Assembly (NCBI GenBank): GCA_029204225.1
Contig: CM055109.1
Coordinates: 32,684,927-32,748,926, forward strand
Reading direction: 5' to 3'
From: Diphasiastrum complanatum
Lineage: Eukaryota; Streptophyta; Lycopodiopsida; Lycopodiales; Lycopodiaceae
Length of the DNA stretch: 64,000 bases
Positions 36,756 through 48,700 of the stretch are shown piece after piece. The notes under the pieces are model-generated. The model was not told where the DNA came from and made no database searches. It was given only the letters and a program-made list of their open reading frames with translations. The translations under genes and the position numbers were made by a program. Numbering within the stretch: the first letter of the stretch is position 1; each line of letters opens with the position of its first letter.

Positions 36756-39700
36756 AACTTTCAAGATTCAAAGGAAAATGACACCTGTGACCTTTCAAAG
36801 TCCATCTTGTAAGTTGTTACTCAATACTTCTTGAATGATTAGTAATTACTAATTACTAGTTAAAACTTAGTACTTACTACTTTGCGGAGCTACGAAGTTC
36901 ATAGTCCATATAAAATCAAATTGATAGATTGGTTGCAAGTTTGGAACCTTTGCCCAATCGATGTCATTCGATGTCATCCGGATTGACCTATGCACATTGC
37001 ACATACCACATGCCACACATTGAAATCATTGATCAGAATCCATAGGAGTCAACACCGAATGTCTACAATCATATGATATACATACTCCAGTAGAAATTAC
37101 CTCAAACTTCAAACTCAAAGTTCAATGTATAGGTAATAGGTATAAGGTAATAGATTATAGCTCAAAGTCCAAAGTTTTACTTGAATTGGCTTTGGGGTGT
37201 TCTCGAATCTAGTCAAAAGTCTTAAGTTGGAGTGTACATACACCGACCTCTCTAGCTGCACAGAGGAGAGTCTATTTCTTTTCTTCATGTGAATCAAAGA
37301 ATGAACACTCCAGTTTGTCTCACAAGCAATTGCAATGCAGTCTTATGAAACGATCCTAATGGCAAGGTGGTGCAATCTGAGAACATCAACCCCACACTTC
37401 ATCCACCATGACATAGGTGGCTTGGTCAAAGTCAAAAGTTCAAAGAGGAGTCAAACACAAATCGCAAAAAAAATAGTAAAGAATTGGAATTTATCATGAT
37501 TCATGAATCATCAAAAAGTGGGTATACAATCCAAAAAACAAAAACTTAACAATGGCAAAATTCAAATTATAGTGATTACGGATTGCAATATATTACCCTC
37601 CCTCAACTACACGGGCCCAAAATAAGATAAAGCAAATATTGCAAAATCATTTAATCAAAAAGATGAAGAAGAAAAGGTCTTGTCAGCCATGGTGGAAAAG
37701 ACTGAAGAGCTCTTCTAAGAGCATCAAGACTGCAACATTGTGGTCGATAAAAGAGTGATAGCAAACATAACTTGCAAAAGAAATATTCGTAACACTATAA
37801 GTTCTTGAATGATTCAAGAACAGTTGTGTTGGATGATGGAAGCCAGCACAAAGTTGAAGGAGTAGGAAGCATTCAACTTAAAACACCTGAATGGCATAAG
37901 AATCTAGAAGGTGTACTTTATGTTTCAAGTCTGAAGAAAGATCTGCTCTTAGTAGCTAAGATGACAAATCTTGGCATAAGTATTACATTTAGTGAAAAGA
38001 TATGTGCGAACTGATTGAAAATGAAACAAAAAGCACAATTGCCATTGTGTTATAGCTTTTACTCCCTATCCCGACTGTTTACAATTTTATGCATAGATGT
38101 ACTTTTTGAAAAATATGGCTATGGCTGTCACTGGCTTGTGGAGAACTTTGCAAAAGAAATGTAAATAAAACAGTTATTAGAGTTAGTGAGCCTCTGAGTC
38201 GCATATTGGGCTTTGGTGTAAGGACTGACCTCCTAAAAAATAGGAGTTGACTAGTCAACGGGACACGTGTGATATGCTCACTAGGACACTTGGTCCATTG
38301 AATGAGTAATACATGATAGGGTTGACTGGTCAAACATGACACGTGGCATATGCTCATTGGGACACTTGGTTCAATATACGAGTGACACATGTTAGCCTAC
38401 TTGCTTGCCTATGTGTCACGGTACAGCCAACTGGCAAGTGTCGATTGGGCATGAAATTGGCCATGTGTCGACGTTAGGAAGGGTCAGGGTTTGTGCATAA
38501 ATGTGCCTAGAGAGAGACATTCATCATCATAATCTATGTAGCAAAGGTTGGGAGGAGACAAGGTAGCCAGCTTGTTGATACTATGTACTTACTGCAAATT
38601 CAATAAAGTTCAAGTTTGAGATCTATCTGTGAGGGCCCAAAACTTGGTTTTGTGGCTGTAGGTCTAGCATGGACAACTGGAGGCTGTTCCAACCAGGACA
38701 AACTCAGTGTACTTGTTTGAAGTGGGTTTTGAGAGTGGAAAACACTTGTTTATCCCCGTATTAGACATCTAATTGGGCTGGCGGGTTTCGATAATGGTAA
38801 TTATGGATGCACAAGATGGTACTAGCAACAAATTTACGAAGGTTGAAGAAGTTGTAGCTAAGGTGGATTCTATGGAGGTCATATTACATTAAATTCCTAG
38901 AACAATTGAAGACCTCAAGACCCCCACAGGAACCTGAAAGAGCAAGTGGAACAGGAAACATAGCGATTGGGCCTATGGTGAAAGGGGAGCTGAGATTTCT
39001 TTGAAATCACAGAAGCGGCCAACCATCAAGGATTTGAAGTCACCAAAGTATATAGGGGTAGTTGCAATGCATAATATTAATGTCGTTGAAAATTTAACTC
39101 AAAAGTTGGAAAAGACTTTTTCAGTTGTGCGGCATAGATGATGATGATCAGAAGATTGTTGAGGCTACCTACAGGTTACAGGAAATTGCACAATGGTGGA
39201 GGAAAGTTGAAAAGGATAACTTGATGCCCTGTCACTTGGGAAGCTTTTAAACATATGTCTATACAAAATTGGGTGCCTCTTGACGAGAAGAACCAGGCTA
39301 TGCAGTCTTGGACTAGTCTCAAGCAGGGAAATCGTCCATATAGGAGTATGTGGACAAGCATAGGGAAGGCTTGATGCAGATAGTACGTTTTCCGATTCGA
39401 ACCTAGCTAGCTGGTTCGAATCGGGACGAATCGGCCGATTCGAATCGGCATGTAACCTTGGTTATGAAGATGGGAAAAAGGCCAAGGAGCTTGAAACGCC
39501 TATTGCAAGAGGGTTTCAGCCTTGTGGAGAAAAGAGATTTAACAGAAATGGAAGGGTCAATCCATACAAGAGTAGGTTTAAAGTTCCAAAAAGAGTAAAC
39601 GTGCAGGTGCCTCGAAAGGCAAAGGGCAGTATGGGACATCCAATGCCCAAAGGGGCCAACGTTGTTCGACACTATCACCAAAGGATTTGAAGCGGGCAAA

Positions 39701-42700
39701 GAAAGAAAATCTTTTTTTTGGCTGTCTAGGATGACATAGGTGGAAGGAGTGTCCACGTAACGGTTCACGAACCACTTATAGCTTGCAGGTTGAGGAGGTT
39801 GATCCTATGAAGATTGAAGAACTTGAACAGGAAGAACCTCAATGTGCTCCACGATTGATGAATTGTCAGTGATTCGACAGGTGGATTCAGTTCCTTTGCC
39901 ACAATTATCGAGAGCAGTGCAATACAAGTATCAATTTCCTTGTACTTCTTTAATTTTTGTTCATGGGCAACTATGTGGTAGAGATGTCTTGATTTTATTT
40001 GACATTGGGTCCTCACATAGCGTTATTAACTCCACTTTGATTAAACGGTTAAGAGTGAGCACACAACCTTCCCGGTACCAGTACATAGTTCGAATCATTG
40101 ATGGAAAGGGCGTGAAAGTGTTGGGTGTTATGGTTGTGGGTATGCCTTTGACCATTCAAAGCTATACTGAGAAGTTAGATTTTGAGATTGCCCATTTGGC
40201 TTGTTTCAATGTGGTGCTTAAAATCATTTGGCATGTAGCTAGAAAACCTTACATCGCTTAGGAATACTCATGTACACGAGTTCCAGCACGATGGTAGGAT
40301 TCATTCCCTGCGTGATGAGCTTGATATGCCTCCAAGACCTTTGATCACGGCGACGCAGTTGCGTAAGGTACACTGTAAGTGTATGTTTGTTTCTTGTATG
40401 ATATGTCTATTTCTGCTTTTTAATTTGATGTTTTTCAAGAGAAAACTAACCTTAATAAGAACCTAGATCGTCTAATTAGGGAGGAGTCTATGGATGTGTT
40501 CATGAATGAAATCCCATAGGTTTTATTTTCTAAAAGAAATGTAGAACATAAGATTGAGTTGATTCCTAGATCATCTCCTGAGTGCACAATACCCTAGCTT
40601 CACCATTGTGGATGATGTTACCTGAGGGGGGAAGGAATGTTACACCTTTTACTCCCTATCCCGGTTGTTTACAGTTTTATGCACAGGTGTACTTTCTGTA
40701 AAATACAGAAATGGCTAAGTCATTGGCTTGTGGTAACCTTTGTAAAAGAAATGTTAATAAAACAGTTATTAAAGTTACTGAGCCTTTGAGTCGCATATTG
40801 AGCTTTGGTGTAGGGTATTGGGTCATTAATTAGGAGTGGATGGATTGACCTTCTAAAACGTAGGAGAGTTGACTAGTCAACAAGACGTGTCATATGCTCA
40901 CTGGAACACTTGGTCAGGGCTGACTAGTCAAACATGACACATGTCATATGCTCACTGGGACACTTGGTCCAGTGTATGAGTGACACATGTTAGCCTACTT
41001 GCTTGCCTATGTGTCAGGGTATTGCCAAGTGACAAGTGTGTATGGAATTGGCCATGTGTCAACATCAGGAAGGGTCATGGTTAAGGGATGCTTGAAGGAT
41101 GGTGCGTAAGTGAGCCTAGAGAGAGGCATTCCTCATCATAATCTTTGTAGCAGAGGTTGGAAGGAGACAAGGCTGCCAGCTCCACTGTGTTTCACACTTA
41201 TTGATGGAATGTACTTACTATGAATTCAATAAAGTTTGAGGTTGAGATCTATTTGTACATGCTTTATTGTGGTTTGTGTTGAGTGTAGTTCAGGGAGAGC
41301 CTTACACATTGCTTCCAAACAGACAAGCACAAATTATCAACAACAATGAAGATGCTCTTGTTGTCTTAGATGCTCAAAGCATTAACGAGCTATGGCACAG
41401 ATGAATGTGTCATCTCAACATGAAGACGTTAAGAAAAATGACAAGAGCCGCGATCAAAGGAGAGACCCGTGTGGTCCATTGCATGTCAATTCACTTTCAG
41501 GATCAAGATATTTTATCAATTTTATTGACAACTTCAATCACATGACTTTGTCTATTATTTGAAACCAAAGTTTGATGCATTCAAAGCTTTTAAAAATTTT
41601 AAAGCCTTTCCAAAGAAATAAACAGGGAGAATGTTAAAGATTCTTCAATTAGACAATGGTGGAGAAGACATTGGTAATGGCTTAAAATATTTTTGCAAGT
41701 AAAATGTTATTACAAGACAATACATAGAGCCATACACTTCGCAATACAATGGAATTGCTAAAAGAAGAAATTGGACTCTGATGGAAGTAGCACTTTTGTG
41801 TACTGGCTCAAGCAGGACTTCCAAAGGAGTTCTGGGCTGAGGCAATAGTGACTTCGTTTTATTTGCAAAATAGATCTATGAACACAACAATAAAATGGAA
41901 GACACCTTATGAGATTTGGACCAGTAAAACACCCAATCTCTATCAAGATTTTTAGCTGTGCAGCCTATATGTATATACCCAAAAAAAAAAGGAAAGGAGC
42001 TGGATGAGAAATCAATACAGACTATTTTTGTTGGAAATTCCCCCAAATTACATGGATACAGATTATATGATCCAATTGAAAAGAAGATCCTTGTCAGTAG
42101 TGATGTAAAATTTGACGAACAAAAATTCCCTATGACTATTACTAGCTATGATTCTTCTAAATTCTGGCCCTAGTTTGAATATAGAGGAAGAACAAAGGAT
42201 ACCGCAAGCAGAAGAATATCCGGTTCCAAAGGGAGAAGTAGAACATCTTCCCTTATTGCCGGAGGAACTGCATTTATGGATTAAAGCAAGCGACACATGC
42301 ATGGTATCCTAAAATAGATGGTTTCGTAAAGTCAATAGGCTTTCATACCATTCAGCCAGATTGTAATGTTTACATAATAAGGCAAGACACAAGTTTTTTA
42401 AACTATGATTTTTCTTTGTTGATCACTCACTTATGATAAACAACTGTTTCATGATGATAGCAGAGACAAAACTGCAAATATTAAAACCTTTTGAAATAAC
42501 TGACCTAGGCCAAAGTATGTGTAGGGTTGGAAAATAACCAGATAGCAGGCACAAGGCTTTCAAAGGATGAATGCCCAAAATCTGATACTCAAAGGGAACA
42601 AATGGCAAACATACCTTATCAAAGTCTCATTGGCAGTTTGATGTCTCTCACTATATGTACAAGACCTGATTTGGCATTCTTTGTTTACTCATTAAGTCAA

Positions 42701-45700
42701 TTCTCAAGTAATTTTGAAATATCACATTTGAATATGGCAAAAAGGATTCTTCAGTACTTGAAAGGAACCTTAGGGGTGGGACTCACTTACTCAAAACAAG
42801 ATGATTTTATGCTAGAAAACTACAGCGATGCTAGTTGGGTTGGATCCAGAGATGACAGTAAGTCTATTACAGAGGATGTTCGATTTTGTGTGTGAACACG
42901 ATTAGCTAGATATGCAAAAAAGCAATCCCCAATCACTCAATCTTCATGTGAAGCGGAGTACATTGCTGCCTCAAAGACTACAATGAGGTGGTTGGCTGAG
43001 AATGATGCTGGAAGTGATAGATGTAAAACAGCTTGAACTTTCAATCATCAAAATGGATTGCCAAAATGCAATCTGCCTGACACATGATCTTGTTTTTTAT
43101 TTCAGAACAGAAAATATCCCACTTAAATATCATCACATAAGGGACTGTTAAAATTGGCAAAAGCTAACTTGGTTAAATCTTGTAAATACCATAATGACTT
43201 GTACCTATCATCATTAGACATGTGTGGAGCCTGTTCCCACGTGTGAAATCTATGCCTAAGTCATTTAGATAGATCATAAATGTTGTACATATCATTTAAA
43301 TTGGAAACTAGTGGCTAAATTGGCCAAAAACTAGTTTAGTAGTATTATGACACTTGGCACCATTCTAGTGGTAGAAAATGCTATATCACATGGGTAGGAG
43401 TGGTCTCCCACGTGTGAAATATCATATAGAAAGTTCAGATCCATTGTATATAGATTTCATACATGTCAAAAGTCAAATCTCCTAGATTGTAGGACCTATC
43501 TCCTAATTTGTAGGAATCTAGAAGGTCAACACTAGCCACCAATGATGATGTGGCAAATTAATGGAATCTTAGCCAAAGTGGATATGGATAAGCACTATGA
43601 CCTGTCTCACACGTGCTGGAAGTGTCTTAGAGAGAGAGTATGATGATTTTTGTATTTAATCCATGATGGATCCACTTTGAGAAATAAATGAGGCAAGATC
43701 TTGGTTTTGGAGGCATATCTTGAGTATTCTCATATTTGTGTTGTGATTTTATGGTTCTATTGCTTTCTAACACTTGTGTACTTCACTCTCTGCTGTAATT
43801 CCGTACAGGTACTGTTCTTCACACGTGTGAAGGCAGTAGGTCTCAAGTTTAATCATTTGCTTGTTGTTCTTGCTAGATTTTTGATGGGGAATTGATCTAA
43901 TTCTAGATCTAATCATTGGTTGATTAGTAGATCATGTAATCTAGCTTCCAACACCTCTTGAGGATCTGATCTAGATCCATTCTTGGTCTTTATTTCTCTG
44001 AAATTTCACATGGTATCAGAGCCAAGTACAAGAGATTAAAGCATTGATATTTGTGCATCAAACTTGGTTGTGGGATGCAGGGTTACTCTTCACACGTGTG
44101 AGGACGTACAGTACCAGTTTTGGAGCTATATTTTTCAGTTTGATGCTATATCTTACTCATACACCCAAACTAGCAGGTTTTTTGGAAACTAGCTAATCTT
44201 GAGGTAGCGAGTTTGAATAGATAGATAGAATCATTATATTTGTACCAAATATTTTTGTGGGCTTCATGTGTACTTACCACACGTGTGAGGCCGTACATAA
44301 CCTGTTATGAGCAATAAAATTCAGTTTTGGTGCATTTAATGCCTCATACACCCAAAACTAGTCAATCTAGTGCATTTTTCAAGCTTTGTAATGCATTGTT
44401 TCTATTCCTTTGATTTGTTCTTGGTATAGATCAATCATATAGATGATTTGAATCTTTATTACAGTACATTAAAGCTGATCTTCATATGCTTTGGGTGTGC
44501 ATTAAAGTTGAGAGTGAAAGATTGCCAAAAACCATAGATTAAGGAGTGATTTGCAAGGGAAGAGATTGAAATCCATTGTATCTTCACTCTAGATGTGTTC
44601 AAGAGTGAAAGGGTTGAGACTAGAAGCATCTAAGTGCTAGAAGTCAGCCTTGGATAAGTCCTCCAAGTGAAATCTTAAGTGAATTTCTAGAGCACAAACA
44701 CTCATAAAGGCAAAATCTACCAATACAAGTGATAAGCATTGTTGGAGAGTTCTAGAAGTGATTTTTGAGATCTAAGTCACATTGTTCCACTCCTACTCAA
44801 AGAGTTGAGTTTTGTTTGGCTTGAAAGAGAGTCATAGAGGTGTGTAAGTCACATGTGTAGTGTTTGATCCAAAAATCCTAAGAGTTCCTTCCTTTGTAGA
44901 GGGCAAGTTCTAGTAACTCATTTCTTGACTTTGGTGGAAAAATTGTCTCCTTCATTGTGATCAAATCTTGCTAAGTGGCATTAGCTCTTTGTAAGCACAT
45001 ATCTTAGTGAGAGAGAAGTATCACATTTTTGAATTTCATTCCAACTCTAAAGAGGTAGAGTCATTGGTACTTGGTGGAGTCCAATAGGGGTGAATGAATT
45101 CAATTTTTGAGCACAATTCGACATTGTATGTATGAAACTCAAATAAGTTCTAATTCAACTTTCTTTGTGAGAGGGTGAGGGTCAAGTTGTGATCCCATTG
45201 GGAGTATAGAACAAGGAGGAGTCCATATTTGAGTGTTCATACATGGTTGGGATCTTTGTGAATCTCTAGATGTCTAATTTTTAAGCTTGGTGAAAAATTA
45301 TTGACATAGATTGTTATCAAACCATTTCATGTCCATTCCAAATCTCAAGAGTGAGATTATTTGGGTCAAGAGGATTCCAAAAGGCGTGATTGGATCTGAT
45401 CTTTGTGTGTTTGAATCAAGTATACATGTCAAGTTTATGTGATCTAGTGTAGATCATTTTTTTTTTGTGAAAGTTAGTGGTTTAATTTGTTGTCGAATCA
45501 AATCAAATTCAATCAAAATCTTAAGAGTGAGATTATTTGGGTCAAGAATGAGTCCAAAAGAAGTGATTGAGTTTGATTTTCAAGTATTTGAAACAAAACC
45601 CATCCTTTGTTCAAGAATATCAAAAGTTGAGTGAACTAGTCAAGAGAAAAGAAAAATCTAGGAGTCAAATCTTTTCAAATCCATTCCAACTCTCAAAAGA

Positions 45701-48700
45701 AAGAGTCATTGGTGTTTGTTGAGTCCAATAGGGGTGTTTGAATCTGATTTTTGTGATTTGATAGAGTGCTTTGGTCTTAGTGATCAAAGCAAAAATTAGT
45801 TTCCAATTGACTAGGTTGAAAAGAGATATGATTCAAAATTTGTCTTGTGTAGATCCTTCTAGATTGTTGAATGTGTTCAAATCTAGTTTCTTGAGAGTCA
45901 CAAATTACATTTTGAAAAGTCATATCACAAAGTTTTACTTCCTCATCATGGCATCAATAGGTGGCAACCTATTGGAGGCAAGTAAGGATCCTAAATGCAA
46001 CCTTTATGGCAAGAGAGATCATTTTGTCTCAAGATGCTACAAAATGAAGACCAATCCATCCAAGGAGAACCAAAGCAAGGGGGCCGAGGTGAAGGATGGA
46101 GATTCAAGTGCAAAATGCAAAGGCAAGAAGGACAAATCTAAGGAAATGTGTTTCCTTTGTGGAAAGATGCATGAGGCTTGGAGTCTCACAAGGACTTACA
46201 AGAGTTGTCTTCAAAAATCCATCACCACACATTTCAAACCTCTAGAAGTTTTTCATTTGGAAGTGCATTGTTTGGTTCAAGATGCAAAGAAAGATGTTTC
46301 TTTCATGAATGTCACTTGGATTTATTTCATGTTCTTGGAAAGCATTTTGTTTGGAACTTTGGATAAGTTCAAAGTTATTGTTATGATCCAAGAGAAACCA
46401 AGCAAAATTAAGGAGGAGCAATCACAAAATGAAAATAGTTCCATTTATGCTCTCATGACATCTTTTGAAGAACTATTTTGCTTTGAAGAGATTTTTGTAT
46501 CTCAAATGTGGATTAAGGCAATACTAGTTGAGTGTGATGCCTTAATAGATAGCAAAGCATGTTTTCCTTGTAAACTTACATTGAGTATAAAGACAAGGAA
46601 ATGGAAATGTCTTCATGATGTATTTTCTTTTGGTTTCAATAAGATCATGAATGATGTGTTCATTCATAATGTTGAAAGTTGTAAATTTTCAATTTTAAAG
46701 GCAAGTTGTAAACTTCTTATGAGAATAAGTGAAGCATCCAAAGTGGACACTTATATCCATAAGCAAGTAGTTAGCCTTATTGAGATGGAAATAGTTCTTG
46801 ATTTCAATATTAGAAAAATCATGTCAAGTTGTGGTGATTTTTGGACTTATGGTTCTAGCATAAGTAATATTGTTGATCATAGAAAGTGCACAATGTATGG
46901 TCATGTTTATTGTGATCATTATGAGACATGGAGGTCTCGGATTTTCATCAAGGAGGAGCACCAAGAAGTTGATCTTAAGGAGTCATCTCAAGGTTCAAGT
47001 GTGCCAAGGATTGAGGAGGAGAGTCCTTCTCAAGTTATGATTCCAAGAAGAATATCAAGAGACATGGTTGAGCTCATATGGCTCACATTTCAAGGGAAAG
47101 AGGAGCACATTTCAAGTGGTATAGATCTTATGCTTTCTTCTCATATGTCATTTGGTGAATCAATTTGCTTTGGTGAGACTTTTGCAACTCAAAGTTGGAG
47201 TAAAGCAATACTAGTTGAGTATGGTGTCTCTCTTGAGAACATAGTTGATGTTCTTAATGATTTCAAATTGATTTTAGATCAATTAGAAAGCAAATGGTTA
47301 TTTCATCAAATGTATGCTCTTGAATCTTGCAAGAGCAAGAGTGATTTGCTCATTCATAGTATGAAAATTTGTCTTTTTTCATGTATTGAGGCAAATTGTA
47401 AACTCTTTATGAGAGTAAGTGAATCATCCTCTAAGGACACTTATCTCCATAATAAAGTATTTAGCCTCATTAGATCTGAGATTAGAATGGAAATCAAGCA
47501 TGAAGATATGATGCGAACTCTTGGTTATTATAGCATGCATAGTCTTGCCAATGTTGATGAGCCAAATTCTCGAGATCTTGGTAACATGATGTTGGATCTT
47601 TGTGATCCTTATGAGTCAAGAAGGACTCTTTATTTTCTCATGGAATTTCAGCTATTTTTGAGCTTTTGGATCAACCATATGTTTCAAGGATGGAACAAAT
47701 CAATGGAAAAAGTGATCAAGTGGTGCAAAGCTCTCAAGTTCATCAAAGAAGTCAACATCAAGGAGGCACTATCATGGATATGGTGATCTTGGATCTTCAT
47801 CAAACTCATTGGCTGATCTTCACACCTATGAACCTGCAATGATCAGCCTTAAGTGTTGTAAATAGATGTACCATAGATGTATCAAGTTAGTTTTGAGGAG
47901 GAGTGTTAAAATTGGCAAAAGCTAACTTGGTTAAATCTTGTAAATACCATAATGACTTGTACCTATCATCATTAGACATGTGTGGAGCCTGTTCCCACGT
48001 GTGAAATCTATGCCTAAGTCATTTAGATAGATCATAAATGTTGTACATATCATTTAAATTGGAAACTAGTGGCTAAATTGGCCAAAAACTAGTTTAGTAG
48101 TATTATGACACTTGGCACCATTCTAGTGGTAGAAAATGCTATATCACATGGGTAGGAGTGGTCTCCCACGTGTGAAATATCATATAGAAAGTTCAGATCC
48201 ATTGTATATAGATTTCATACATGTCAAAAGTCAAATCTCCTAGATTGTAGGACCTATCTCCTAATTTGTAGGAATCTAGAAGGTCAACACTAGCCACCAA
48301 TGATGATGTGGCAAATTAATGGAATCTTAGCCAAAGTGGATATGGATAAGCACTATGACCTGTCTCACACGTGCTGGAAGTGTCTTAGAGAGAGAGTATG
48401 ATGATTTTTGTATTTAATCCATGATGGATCCACTTTGAGAAATAAATGAGGCAAGATCTTGGTTTTGGAGGCATATCTTGAGTATTCTCATATTTGTGTT
48501 GTGATTTTATGGTTCTATTGCTTTCTAACACTTGTGTACTTCACTCTCTGCTGTAATTCCGTACAGGTACTGTTCTTCACACGTGTGAAGGCAGTAGGTC
48601 TCAAGTTTAATCATTTGCTTGTTGTTCTTGCTAGATTTTTGATGGGGAATTGATCTAATTCTAGATCTAATCATTGGTTGATTAGTAGATCATGTAATCT

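Noticed and set aside
37805-38014. Small independent gene candidate
   Set aside because: Its product matches the copia protease/pre-integrase region and continues on the far side of the gypsy insertion at 41270.
39413-39424. Possible tRNA gene because of GGTTCGAATC
   Set aside because: No acceptor, D or anticodon arm can be drawn around it; it is part of a palindrome cluster.
43701-43895. 64-codon ORF repeated exactly at 48459-48653
   Set aside because: Both lie inside the identical LTRs, so the repeat is explained by LTR identity and not by a conserved gene.
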